In this document: positions 9,014-19,400 of the stretch, piece after piece | Layout: each line of letters starts with the position of its first letter | Numbering within the stretch: the first letter of the stretch is position 1 | Assembly: GCA_947630655.1 (NCBI GenBank) | Contig: CANRIQ010000003.1 | Location: 1 to 38,979 of the forward strand | DNA length: 38,979 nucleotides | Source of the DNA: an uncultured Clostridia bacterium | Lineage (GTDB): Bacteria > Bacillota > Clostridia > Oscillospirales > Ruminococcaceae | Direction of reading: 5' to 3' | Position numbers and translations under genes: made by a program | The notes under the pieces: model-generated | Seen by the model: only the letters and a program-made list of their open reading frames with translations | Told to the model about the DNA's origin: nothing | Databases searched by the model: none

Positions 9014-12000
9014 TCAGAACATTTCGACGTTGCCGATGTCGCCGTCGTTCTTCTCCTTAACCATGGGGTCGGTGGAGGGACGGCGCGGAGTTACGCCCTC
9101 GGGCGCAGGATAGCGCGGCGTAAGCTTAGGTTTTTCCTTAGGAGCAGCCGCCGCGGCAGGCTTCGCTTCGGGAGCAGCTTGCGGCTTCGGAGCTTCCTCG
9201 GCGGGCTCTTCGTGAGTCTCCGCCTCGCGTACAACGCCTCTGAGGCTGTCCTCATACCACTTTGCCGCCATCATGGGGCTTAAGATTATATCCAGCACCT
9301 CGTGCGGTCCGTCAAGCACCTCTTCAACAGCATTCGAGCCGTTCGCGTCGGGTTCGCATATATCATAGATTATCTGTCTGTGATACTTAATTCTGCAATA
9401 CAAAAACTCGGGAGGAATATTATCAATCTGCGCAATCTCCTCCAGCCACAAGAACGGCGTCATACCGCCTATGCTTACGTCGTCGATAACCCAGCCCGAC
9501 GCAGCGTCCGCGTCGTTATGGCAAAGGTACAGCGCGAAGCGGAATTTTTGCTCCTTTTCGCCGTTCATAAGCCCTATGGTGAAATTCTTCACAACAAAGC
9601 TGTTCAAAACGCTGTTTTCGTATCCGCAGCACGGGCAAACCCCGCCGTAGCCGTAAAGCTTTGCGTTTATATCCCGCGCGAAATAGTTTCTGTAGATCTT
9701 AGGCGAGGATTTCTCGTAAAGGGAAATTCTTCTGACCTCGCTTCTCAAATAGTCAAACTCCTTGCGCGAAATCGACGGAACGGGCTTGTAATAATACGGA
9801 AGCTGGTCAACCAGCACGATATTCGGCTCTTCCGTGCCCGAATACAGCCCGCGAAGCAGGTTCTTGTTCTGCCCTGTGAGTATAAACTCCACAAATCCCG
9901 CATACTGGGGCTTTGTCATGCCGTCGCGCAGAATAACAAGCTTTGCGGACTTCGCCATATCCTCATCGGAAATGGGCGCGGTGATGTCCACAATCTTCAT
10001 CAGCTTGTCATCACCGCTTAAAAGCGCGATTTTATCAAGTCCGAGATCGCAGACGTAGATTTTCGCAAGCTTTTGCTCGATAGTCTCGGCGTTCCCCGCA
10101 GTCGGAAGCACGGAAATTATATCCTGCGTATCGAAATTGAACCGCCCGGGAGAATGCAGGAAATCGAACACGCGGTTATTAAACAGACCGCTTTCGATAA
10201 GCGCGTAAACATCGCTTACAATGTCCAGAAGCTCCGCGTTCGTGATGTTCGGCGGGATCATAAACTGCTTCCCGTAAACCGAGAAACGATAACGCTTGTT
10301 TATATCGAGTGCGAGCGTCACATCGCCGCCTTGGCTCTTTATCTCCTTCAGGAACTGAATAGTGTCCTTGCCGTTGGTGAACGAATTCACCATAAGCGTT
10401 ACCACCTGATTGAAAATCTGGTGATTTTCAAAGCGCATTTCGTGCGCCGCCAGCGTATCATACGCCTTTTTGAGGTTTCCGATATTGATTTTGGAAATCT
10501 CAAACTGAATATTCGACGTTCCCGAATTTATCACAAACTGGAAGTACTTCATCGAGATGCGGTAATTCTCACCGAACATCTCATCAATCACCGCGAAAGC
10601 GTCCGCAAGCGCGTTTTCATCGGCAACCGAGCCGTTTACGATGCACTCGTTAAGCTTCAGCGAGATAATGCTCTTGAAGTACGCCGCAAGCTCGTAATCC
10701 TTGATTTTCTTGCCGTCGGACTCCATATTGTAGCGGTTTCCGTCGATAAAGAACGAATACAGGAATTCCTCGCCGCGCTCGTCCGTCCCCGCCACAAGCC
10801 AGTTATACCGCGCGACAAGAACGTGATTATCGTCCTTGCCGTACCACGAATTCATCTGGTCAATATCTTCGTAAAGAGCCTTTTTCGCGCTTCCGTCGTC
10901 GTGTTCCTCTTTATTGACATCGCGCTCTGAGAAGAAGCCGTGATTTCTGAGCTCTCTGAAAACAACGGGATTTTCCGAATGCGGGAACTGCACGGAAACG
11001 CTGTTCCCGAACTTCTCGCGCAAGCCCTTTGCAATGCCGCTTGTGTTGATGTAGTTGTAAAAGAACTCGAAAACGTACTGCTTCGGGCGCAGATGATAAA
11101 GCTCAGGCTTATCCTGTCTGGGAATAAGCTCCAGCACGAACATTTTGCGGTAATCGTCCGCCACCGCCATAATGCCCTGCTCAATCTTCGCCGAGCATTC
11201 CTCCAGCGAATCATATTTTATACCCGAACGGTTGTTTGTAATAAACTTATTCGGCACAGACACAAAGAATGCCGAAAGCTGTTCGTCGACAAACTCCTGC
11301 GAATTTGCGCGGACAAAGCCCGTAAGCTCGAACGTCGAGAAGTAGTTGTACTTCGACATCAGAACCTTCGCGGCGTCCCTCTTTGCGCCCGAAATCGCAT
11401 ACGGAATAAGGTAGGTGAACCCGTCGTACTCTGCGTTTATAAAGTCCGCAACGCTCTTTCCGTTCTCGGAAAAGCGAACCTTCGGAATATCGTGCTCGTC
11501 CTTGCGGTACTGCTGTATACGGTAGACAACCTCGCGGTTTCCGAAATTCAGCACCGCAAGATTTATCGTCCTCTCATGGCACTCATTTTCATCAGCCGCC
11601 GTAAGCGTCTTTTTCCTCACAAACGCAAAGCACAAGTCCACCATATTGATATATATGCCTTTTTTGGAGGTAAGCGTGGTGAGGTTTTCGTGAAGCGCAG
11701 CCTGCTCGTTTTCGGGCAGAGCAAAAACAATCTCGGTGTGATTGAAATGCTCGCCCGTAAGCTGAAGCTCGCGAACCTTAAGCGTTCCTTCGTCGTTTAC
11801 AACGCGCAGAGAATAGTTATTCGACCGCATTTTAAACCAGTCGACATTCGCAAAAACGCTCTTCGCGCCGAGACCGAAACGCCCCTCGCGCTTTTTATCG
11901 CCGTCGTTTCTGCCGACCGAGAGATAATAGAACACCTGCTCGAGGCGAAATCCCGTCTCATTATAGGTAAGCTTAACCTGCCCCTCGTCAAGGAATTCTA

Positions 12001-12292
12001 TCATAACCTTGATGTCGGGCGAATCATAATCGCACCCGAACACGTTCTGCAGCAGCTCGCGAATAATCGACTCCCTCGGGTAGTCCTTCGCGATGCCCGC
12101 CATATTGATAGCCCCTCTGCCGGCGTACATATTGTTGAAGTAATCCTTGAACGGCGTACTGTCAATCTCGCCGGAATCCAGCTTCCTCTGAATTTCCTCG
12201 ACGACCGACTTCATACCCTCTTTATCGCCCGCGGTGTTACGCTCAAAAAAGTCGCCCAGAAGTCTCTCAACCGTCTCGTAGCTTCCGCTCAT
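9014..12292 (-). CDS. Large GHKL/Hsp90-like (sacsin/MORC-type N-terminal) ATPase-domain protein with internal zinc-binding CPCC motif and Pro/Ala-rich tail
   Basis: SIIRELLQNVFGCD (N-box-like), ...VKLTYNETGFR..., EGRFGLGAKSVF (glycine box); later YGGVCPCCGYEN and low-complexity EEPAEEAPKPQAAPEAKPAAAAAPKEKPK tail. Confidence 0.65.
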   Translation of the reverse strand: MSGSYETVERLLGDFFERNTAGDKEGMKSVVEEIQRKLDSGEIDSTPFKDYFNNMYAGRGAINMAGIAKDYPRESIIRELLQNVFGCDYDSPDIKVMIEFLDEGQVKLTYNETGFRLEQVFYYLSVGRNDGDKKREGRFGLGAKSVFANVDWFKMRSNNYSLRVVNDEGTLKVRELQLTGEHFNHTEIVFALPENEQAALHENLTTLTSKKGIYINMVDLCFAFVRKKTLTAADENECHERTINLAVLNFGNREVVYRIQQYRKDEHDIPKVRFSENGKSVADFINAEYDGFTYLIPYAISGAKRDAAKVLMSKYNYFSTFELTGFVRANSQEFVDEQLSAFFVSVPNKFITNNRSGIKYDSLEECSAKIEQGIMAVADDYRKMFVLELIPRQDKPELYHLRPKQYVFEFFYNYINTSGIAKGLREKFGNSVSVQFPHSENPVVFRELRNHGFFSERDVNKEEHDDGSAKKALYEDIDQMNSWYGKDDNHVLVARYNWLVAGTDERGEEFLYSFFIDGNRYNMESDGKKIKDYELAAYFKSIISLKLNECIVNGSVADENALADAFAVIDEMFGENYRISMKYFQFVINSGTSNIQFEISKINIGNLKKAYDTLAAHEMRFENHQIFNQVVTLMVNSFTNGKDTIQFLKEIKSQGGDVTLALDINKRYRFSVYGKQFMIPPNITNAELLDIVSDVYALIESGLFNNRVFDFLHSPGRFNFDTQDIISVLPTAGNAETIEQKLAKIYVCDLGLDKIALLSGDDKLMKIVDITAPISDEDMAKSAKLVILRDGMTKPQYAGFVEFILTGQNKNLLRGLYSGTEEPNIVLVDQLPYYYKPVPSISRKEFDYLRSEVRRISLYEKSSPKIYRNYFARDINAKLYGYGGVCPCCGYENSVLNSFVVKNFTIGLMNGEKEQKFRFALYLCHNDADAASGWVIDDVSIGGMTPFLWLEEIAQIDNIPPEFLYCRIKYHRQIIYDICEPDANGSNAVEEVLDGPHEVLDIILSPMMAAKWYEDSLRGVVREAETHEEPAEEAPKPQAAPEAKPAAAAAPKEKPKLTPRYPAPEGVTPRRPSTDPMVKEKNDGDIGNVEMF

Positions 12293-12369
12293 TAGCCTTG
12301 CCCCATTTCTCCGCGCTGTTATCTTTTATCGGCACGCGCCGCGCGGTGGACGCTTTTTAGTTAATTTTA

Positions 12370-14319
12370 TCAGAAACCGTCGTTATAGATTTTTATATAA
12401 TCCTTAAAAGAGCGGTCGGAATCCTGTTCCTTAGCCCTGTATTTCCAGATCCCGTAAAGCGCGGGATATTGCAGACAATCATTAAGAGAGCTTATCTCCT
12501 GCTTTATGCGCAGGTGGAAATTATCCCCCTTATGCAGCTCGTCAATCTCGGTCTTCGCGCTTGCAAGCCCCGGAATAGCCTCCCCCGCGAACGGCTCGTT
12601 TGAAAACGTATCCGACGAGAACGAAGCCGCCATTTCCTCGCGCCGCGCCGCCTTTTCAAGCTTCCCGCCGCTTACGGTGCAAAGCCCTCCGACAGCGTTT
12701 ACGGCGTTTGTGATGTCGCCCTCCGACGAACTCTCCGAAACGCCCAGAAGCTTGAAAATTTTCTCAAGCTGACCTTGCGCAAACTCGGCAAGCTGTTTCC
12801 CCGAGCCGAGCTTCTCGGTTTCGGGAACAGCGTACTCGCACTTTACCTTCTTGATAAGATCAAGGCAATTATCAACCTGCTTCGCAAAATCGCGCAGGTA
12901 CTTCAAATCCGCCACAAGCGCGTTCACCGAACGCCCCTTTTCCTTTATGTCAAGGAGAATGTTCCTCGCGGGCAAATTGCCGCAAAACGCGCTGTCAAGC
13001 TGTAAAAACAGCGTCTTGTCCAGAATGCAGGAATCAAACACCCCGTTTTTGTCGCGGAAGATAACGAATTTCCTCCGCGCCTCCTTTTCCGCGCCGTGGC
13101 GCGTCATTCTGCGCTCCAGCAGCACCGGCGACAGCGGCAGTTCGTAATTCACTACGCAGGTAATATTCTCGAACCCCTCGCCGACTGTTCCGAGGTCGTC
13201 CTGCCCGATAAGGATTTTCGGCTGATCTGAAGCGTCCTGCGGGGTCAGCATGCTTGTAATATCCTCGTTCCTGAACAGACCGCCCCTCGCGAAATGCACC
13301 TCCGCGCCGTACAGACAGGACAAAGCCTTATGCAGGTACTCCGAAGTGCTTTTTTCGCAGCAGTAAATCATCATTCTGCCCGAGCTGTCTCCGAGCGTCT
13401 CCTCGCAGAGCTTCAGCAGGCAATCAAGTTTTTTATCGAACGCCCGCAGATCCTCCACATCCGACCGCGTGAAAAACGCCTTTGAGTAGATTTTCTTCTC
13501 CTTCTCGAATTTATCGCAGTCAAACGCCTCGAACACGTTTCCGCCGTATCTGTATGCGGGCAGTCCCGACCGCAAATCAACTCGTCTGCGCAGATTTGCG
13601 AGAATTTTCTCGTCAAACTCGTACTCCGCGAAAACAACCTCCCGCGGCGCGCCGTCGGTGTAAACCGGCGCGCTGAAATACCGCATAACGGGGTTATTTT
13701 CATCAAGCTTCGCGCACTCCGCGCCAAAATCGAGAGAATTCGCCCTCTCGGACAGCTCTCCCTTATCCAGCACCGACTTTACAAGCGACGCCAGAGCCGC
13801 CTTGTCCTCGTCATTTTTCGCGGGGAACGGCGCGTTTATAAGCAGCTTTTCGCTGTTCCAGATAATCGCGCTTTCGTACTTCGCATAATCGGGAACATCG
13901 GTATTAAGCTCCTCATCGATAATGATAAGATCCCACAAAAACCGCTTCGACACCTTTTTCTTCAGGACATTTTCCCCGAAAAGCGCGTCCTGGGAGATGA
14001 TATACATGCTCGCGCCGTGCTCGTTGAAGAACAAAAGCGAATTCGCCGAGCCGTTGACTATCTTGAAATCCGCGCCGATAGACGTAACCAGCGACTTGTA
14101 CCAGCTGTACATTTCGCCCGACTGCGTCACCACAAGAATATTCGGATTTTCCTTCTGCGCGAGAACGTCAAAAATGCACAACGCCGCCTTGGTATATTTT
14201 TCCGACCCGAACTCCCCGCAGTTTACGGCAAAGCCGAATTTCCGCAGTTTTTCGGCAGCCGCGAGATTTGCGGCGGAAAGGTTCATCCCTACAAGCGGCA
14301 TCCACTTAAAATTGCTCAA
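12370..14319 (-). CDS. SNF2/superfamily-2 helicase-like protein with degenerate Walker A
   Basis: GEFGSEKYTKAALCIFDVL at the GxxGxGKT position; LWDLIIIDEELN at motif II; C-terminal helicase lobe MMIYCCEKSTSEYLHKAL...ILIGQDDLGTVGEGFENITCVVNYELPLSPVLLERRMTRHG. TTG at 14319 with upstream GGGGGTG is preferred over TTG 14349. Confidence 0.65.
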   Translation of the reverse strand: MSNFKWMPLVGMNLSAANLAAAEKLRKFGFAVNCGEFGSEKYTKAALCIFDVLAQKENPNILVVTQSGEMYSWYKSLVTSIGADFKIVNGSANSLLFFNEHGASMYIISQDALFGENVLKKKVSKRFLWDLIIIDEELNTDVPDYAKYESAIIWNSEKLLINAPFPAKNDEDKAALASLVKSVLDKGELSERANSLDFGAECAKLDENNPVMRYFSAPVYTDGAPREVVFAEYEFDEKILANLRRRVDLRSGLPAYRYGGNVFEAFDCDKFEKEKKIYSKAFFTRSDVEDLRAFDKKLDCLLKLCEETLGDSSGRMMIYCCEKSTSEYLHKALSCLYGAEVHFARGGLFRNEDITSMLTPQDASDQPKILIGQDDLGTVGEGFENITCVVNYELPLSPVLLERRMTRHGAEKEARRKFVIFRDKNGVFDSCILDKTLFLQLDSAFCGNLPARNILLDIKEKGRSVNALVADLKYLRDFAKQVDNCLDLIKKVKCEYAVPETEKLGSGKQLAEFAQGQLEKIFKLLGVSESSSEGDITNAVNAVGGLCTVSGGKLEKAARREEMAASFSSDTFSNEPFAGEAIPGLASAKTEIDELHKGDNFHLRIKQEISSLNDCLQYPALYGIWKYRAKEQDSDRSFKDYIKIYNDGF

Positions 14320-14405
14320 TATATCGCACCCCCGAACCTGTCTTAGCAAAACAAGATTTTTCCAAAATTTTCAAATATGTACAGATTTACAGACCCTGTA
14401 ACTTA

Positions 14406-14434
14406 ATTATACACCAAATATATAATTATTACAA
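14406..14434 (-). promoter_or_regulatory. Sigma-A-type promoter for the helicase/GHKL unit
   Basis: Minus strand TTGTAA (14434-14429), 17-bp spacer, TATAAT (14411-14406). Confidence 0.65.
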
Positions 14435-14445
14435 GTCCAACAAAC

Positions 14446-14480
14446 CACCTAGATATATAGAAATCTTCAGGTGCTTTTTT
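14446..14480 (+). terminator. Possible plus-strand hairpin with T-run in the divergent intergenic region
   Basis: CACCTAGAT ... ATCT-TC-AGGTG followed by CTTTTTT; imperfect stem. Confidence 0.35.
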
Positions 14481-14666
14481 GTGAATTTTGCACAAAAGTA
14501 ATCGTTATCATACATATTTTACCTAATTTTAAGTATATTTTAGTTAGCTGTTACTTTACGACGGGTGTTATTTGTAAACTATGTGTATAAAATGTTAGCC
14601 AAAACGCAAACTGCACAAAGGCAGACGAAAAACTTTGTATAAAATTCACAATATTAAAAATTACCA

Positions 14667-14695
14667 TTGAAAAAAAGCAAAAAAAGAGCTACAAT
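14667..14695 (+). promoter_or_regulatory. Sigma-A-type promoter for the HD protein gene
   Basis: TTGAAA (14667-14672), 17-bp spacer, TACAAT (14690-14695); followed by SD AAAGGTGG and ATG 14730. Confidence 0.75.
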
Positions 14696-14729
14696 ATAAG
14701 TAACGATTTCTTTTAAAGGTGGTTTTTTG

Positions 14730-15269
14730 ATGCTCAAAGCGATACTCTCAAAAAAAGAGCTGTCGGAGCTTCCCGAATACTACGGGTGTATTGACGATAT
14801 TCTGCGCGACGACGAGGTAAACAGTCTTAAGGAATTCCGTCATCACATCGGCACGACGCGCTTTCAGCATTCGCTTAACGTGTCGTACTACAATTTTCTT
14901 TTATGCAGAAAATTTCACCTGAATGCCCGTGCCGCCGCGCGCGGAGGACTTTTGCATGATTTTTTCCTGTATGACAGACTGGAGCATATTTCCGACGCTT
15001 CCCATGCCGAGGAGCACCCGAGGGTCGCTCTGGAAAACGCTTCGCGGAAATTCGAGCTGTCGGAGCTGGAGCAGGATATGATTGTAAACCACATGTGGCC
15101 CGTGACGAAGACCCGTCCGCATTTCCGCGAGACGTTCGCGATTACGCTTGTGGACAAATTCTGCGCCGCGGCGGAATTTTCCGATATGGTGGTAAAATAT
15201 GCCAAATCAAAAGCACAGCTTGCCGCATGCGTTACGGTAATTATGTGTATGAGGCTGACGTTAAAATAA
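14730..15269 (+). CDS. HD-domain phosphohydrolase-like protein
   Basis: TTRFQHSLNVSYYNFLLCRKF...RGGLLHDFFLYD...HPRVALENA...EQDMIVNHMWP...SLVDKF-type HD superfamily pattern. Confidence 0.8.
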   Translation: MLKAILSKKELSELPEYYGCIDDILRDDEVNSLKEFRHHIGTTRFQHSLNVSYYNFLLCRKFHLNARAAARGGLLHDFFLYDRLEHISDASHAEEHPRVALENASRKFELSELEQDMIVNHMWPVTKTRPHFRETFAITLVDKFCAAAEFSDMVVKYAKSKAQLAACVTVIMCMRLTLK

Positions 15270-15294
15270 GAAGTTGTGACCGGAAGGAGTTTTT

Positions 15295-16437
15295 ATGGTA
15301 GTTCAACCGAAGGTAAGAGGATTTATTTGCACGACGGCTCACCCTGTCGGCTGCGAGGCGGCTGTAAAGCGGCAGATTGATTATGTAAAGTCCAAAGGGA
15401 AAATCGAGGGCGCGAAAAAGGTGCTGGTTATCGGCGCGTCGGCGGGATACGGCTTGGCGTCGAGGATTTCGGCGGCTTTCGGCTGCGGCGCGGCAACCTT
15501 AGGCGTTATGTTCGACAAGGAGGGCGGCGGCAATAAAACCGGCACTGCGGGCTGGTACAATACAAAGGCTTTTGAAAAATTCGCTCATAACGAGGGGCTT
15601 TACGCGAAATCCGTGAACGGCGACGCCTATTCCGACGAGTGCAAAAAAGAGGTTATCGACATCATAAAATCCGATCTTGGGAAGGTCGATATGGTGGTGT
15701 ATTCTCTTGCCGCTCCGCGGAGGACGGTGGGAGATGTTGTGTATAAAAGCGTTCTGAAGACCACGGGCAAGCCTTACACAAACAAGACAATTGACCTCAG
15801 AAATAACGCCATTTCGGAAATTACGATTGAACCCGCGACGGAGGAGGAAATCGAGGCTACCGTCAAGGTCATGGGCGGAGAGGACTGGGAAGCGTGGATT
15901 GACGCGCTGAAAGCCGCCGACGCTATCGAGGACAACGCTGTGACTGTCGCGTACAACTACATCGGTCCGAAGATAACTCACCCGATGTATTTCGAGGGGT
16001 CAATCGGGCGCGCGAAGGCGCATTTGTTCGAGACCTCCAAAAAGCTGAATAAAAAGGGCGTGAGAGCTTATGTTTCTGTAAACAAGGCACTTGTTACGCA
16101 GTCGTCCTCGGCTATTCCGATAGTGCCGCTGTACATTGCAATTCTTTACAAAATAATGAAGGAAGCGGGCAACCACGAGGGCTGTATAGAACAGATGTAC
16201 CGCCTGTTTTCGGAATTCGGGAGCGGAAAGCTTAATCTTGACGCGGACGGAATGATCCGCATGGACGATTATGAAATGCTGCCGGAAATTCAGGAAAAGG
16301 TCGAAAAGGTGTGGAACAGCATCTCGCAGGAGAATTTCAAGGACTGCACCGACATCGACGGCTACTGGAAGGATTTTTACGAGATGTTCGGGTTCGGCAT
16401 TGACGGCGTGGATTACGAAGCGGATGTTGAAATATAA
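15295..16437 (+). CDS. fabV: Trans-2-enoyl-CoA/ACP reductase, FabV family
   Basis: VVQPKVRGFICTTAHPVGCEAAVKRQI...KKVLVIGASAGYGLASRI...DMVVYSLAAPRRT...YNYIGPKITHPMY are FabV signatures. Confidence 0.95.
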   Translation: MVVQPKVRGFICTTAHPVGCEAAVKRQIDYVKSKGKIEGAKKVLVIGASAGYGLASRISAAFGCGAATLGVMFDKEGGGNKTGTAGWYNTKAFEKFAHNEGLYAKSVNGDAYSDECKKEVIDIIKSDLGKVDMVVYSLAAPRRTVGDVVYKSVLKTTGKPYTNKTIDLRNNAISEITIEPATEEEIEATVKVMGGEDWEAWIDALKAADAIEDNAVTVAYNYIGPKITHPMYFEGSIGRAKAHLFETSKKLNKKGVRAYVSVNKALVTQSSSAIPIVPLYIAILYKIMKEAGNHEGCIEQMYRLFSEFGSGKLNLDADGMIRMDDYEMLPEIQEKVEKVWNSISQENFKDCTDIDGYWKDFYEMFGFGIDGVDYEADVEI

Positions 16438-16442
16438 AATTA

Positions 16443-16475
16443 CCCCGCGCGGAGATTGTCTGCACGGGGTTTTTT
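16443..16475 (+). terminator. Rho-independent terminator downstream of fabV
   Basis: CCCCGCGC ... GCACGGGG stem followed by TTTTTT. Confidence 0.75.
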
Positions 16476-16488
16476 GCTGTCAAAACGG

Positions 16489-19400
16489 TTATGCCGTTTG
16501 TTTAATAAGCTCTTCGACGGACTCGGGAGGCTTTTTCGGGATAGCCTTTTCGGTTTCGTCGGTCTTGTTTACAGCGTCGATTATCTTCTCGCTTTCAATG
16601 CTCAGAGCTTTGGTTGATTTGAACGAGCTGAAATCCACTTTCATAAGCGATTCGGTGGTTTGCATATTCACTTTAAGAAGCTCGAAGAAATTTGTTATGC
16701 TGCCGTTTATGTTGTTATAGGCGTTTTTCAGGCGCGTATACTCCGAGGCGGCGTTCTTTTTGCCTGTGAACTGCGACCCTCTGCCTTTAATTCTGAACGA
16801 ACTGAACCCGTAGGAATTTTTCAGGTCGTCCTCGAACCATTCGCCTCTTTCGAGAGCATTCCGGCGTTTGGAAGCCTGCTCGAGCGTGTTTCTCAATGTT
16901 CTTTCATACCCCGGCCAGTTGGTTACCTCGAATTCGGGGGTTAAATAGTTTTTCGCCGTATTGAAATAGGACTTTGCCATATTGCCGAGAATATCTATAA
17001 GCCATTTTTTCCGCGCCGTCAATACATCTTCGGTAAGAGCGACGTTTTCTACGGACTTGTACTGATCCGCCTTTGCTGAAATCATACTCTGAACATGCCT
17101 GTTCTGAACCGACAAAAACTCCGTAAAGCCGCCTATGCTCGACGACATCTGCACGCCCTCGACCTCGGTTCTTAAAAGCTTTTCCTTTTGTTTTTGCTTT
17201 TCTTCAAGGAGTTTTTGGTATTCCTGCTTCTGCCTGGCGTTTTTCGTCTGACGTTTTGAGTTGTCATTGTCAAGGGCTTTGATTTTTTCTTCTGTATCGT
17301 CAATTTCCATCTGAACTTCCGCAAGCTTGTTGTAACAGTTATCCTGAAGCGCGGAAAGCGACTCTAAAGCTTCCTTAAAAATTTTGTCGTCGTTGGTTTT
17401 GCGTTTTTGGGAAGACGCCGAGGATACGTGGGTTTTTTCATCTTTTACCAGCATTTTATGAAACGCCGTAAGCGAACCCTGACTTTCGTTTAAGCGAAGG
17501 CTCGCCCAGCTTTGGCTGCCTTTTAGTTTGTACACCTTAAGCATATTTGTAACCGCAACAGGGTCAAGCTCCGACAGCTTATTCAGCTCGGGTCCGTTGG
17601 GGTCGTCAAGCATTGCTTTTACGCGCTTCATAAATTCCGCATATTCTTTCGCGGTAACTCCGGTTTCGGTGACCGCGGAATTTTCCGCTTCGGCTTCGGT
17701 GTTTTCGCTCTCGCTTTCTGGTTGTTTTTCGGCGCGCTGTATGCCCAGGATAACATCGTTTGCCTGCTGCGACTGTGACTCGATATTTTCGAGAGCCTCG
17801 ACTTCCTTAAGGTTTTTCTCGCCCTCGTCAGCCTTGTTCGCAAGCCGCTTTTTAAGCTCCGCCATAAGCTTATAGGCTTCCATGGAATTATCCATACCCT
17901 GCTTGCGTATATCTTTCAGCTTCTCATACAGCGAACCTAAGCCGGTTATGGTTTTGTCGTTCATAAGCGCGTCAAGACCTATGACTTTGCCTTTCGTCAC
18001 CTTCGAGCAGATATACTGCACCGCTTCCATATCCCTTTTCAGAGATTCGTAAGTTGTGCCGAATTCATTTATCTCCTCCTCGACATGGTCGATATTGAAA
18101 TTTCCGAGATAATCCCCCGTTTCGGTGTGGACAAATTTCCACATGTTATCTTCGTACTTCACGGTTCCTTTGAAGTTGACGCTTCCGAGCTCCACAGTCT
18201 TAATATCCCACGAATGATACACCGAAAGCGACTTGTCCTTTGCAATAAACGCGGGAATTCCTGCCTTTGCGCCCGCAGTCACCGTCAGCGCGAACTTAAG
18301 CGCGGCTTCAACATTGTAATCGACGTTAGTTTGCTCACGGTCAAGCGCGAAACTATTGAAAAACGGCAGCGACGGGTCGTGCGTAAACTGCGAATTTGCG
18401 GTCAATGAACCGCCTCCGTCGGCGATAATATTTCCCGAAAGCTCTACAAAGGTGTTAAAATCTTTAATCCCAAGCGTAAGTTTTACTCCGATGCCCGCTG
18501 AGACCGCACCCGAAGCATCTCCGCCAAGCGAACCCTTGAACGTGGTAACTCCCGTTTTGTCCTTTGAAACGTTAGCCATCGCGCTGACCAAAGCATTAAA
18601 TCCCGTGTCGGCATGAAAATTCACGCCTACGGACAAGCACGGCACTATATTGAAATTAAGCTCCGCCTCGGCAATGCGCCCCATGGACGTCTTGCCTTCT
18701 TCTTGTTCTTCCGGGAAGCTCTTTTCCGCTTTAAGACCGGCGTCAAGCCCTTTTGTGGAGTCGTAGTTAAATTCGCCTGTTATGCCGTCGGCAAGTTTGA
18801 ATGTCTTGTTAAAACTCTGAATGGTAAAACTTCCCGCTTTTATGGGATCAATACCGTCTTTGGTGATATTAAGCGTTTCAAGGCGTATTTTCATGTCGGG
18901 AATTTGTTTTAAAACTCCCGCAAGAACAGGATTCATTCCTTCAAACTGCAACGAGTCGTCAGACGCCTCGTGCGCGAGCGTAACTCCCGTAAGCGTAATC
19001 CCTTGTTCGGTTTTTTCAGCGGATTCCACCCCTCCTTTTCCCCAGCTTCCGAAATCAAGCGCGAAATCCGACAGCTTGTTCAACGTGATATTATCCTTGC
19101 CGACGGAAAGCGACATTGTTCCGCTGAACGCTTTAAGCAACGTGTTGTCGCCGCCCTCGTAAGAAAGCGTGAAATCAAGCCCGAGACTGTTCTCGACGAG
19201 ATTGAACGAAACTTTCGGGTCAACCAGATGGACATTTCCGAAAATCTTTGCGTCGCCGCTGAACTGCATACCGAGCCCCTCAGCCGAAAAACCGCTCGTG
19301 CCGAAATTGAGTTTGTCGATAGTAAACGCCGCGCTCTCCATACCGCAAAAAGCGGCGATACGCTTCCCTAAATCCTTGTTTGACGCGCTGACTGTTTCAA

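Noticed and set aside
10940-12295. 451-aa plus-strand ORF (also 10073-10930)
   Set aside because: Antisense to the GHKL-like gene; no recognisable domain or SD site.
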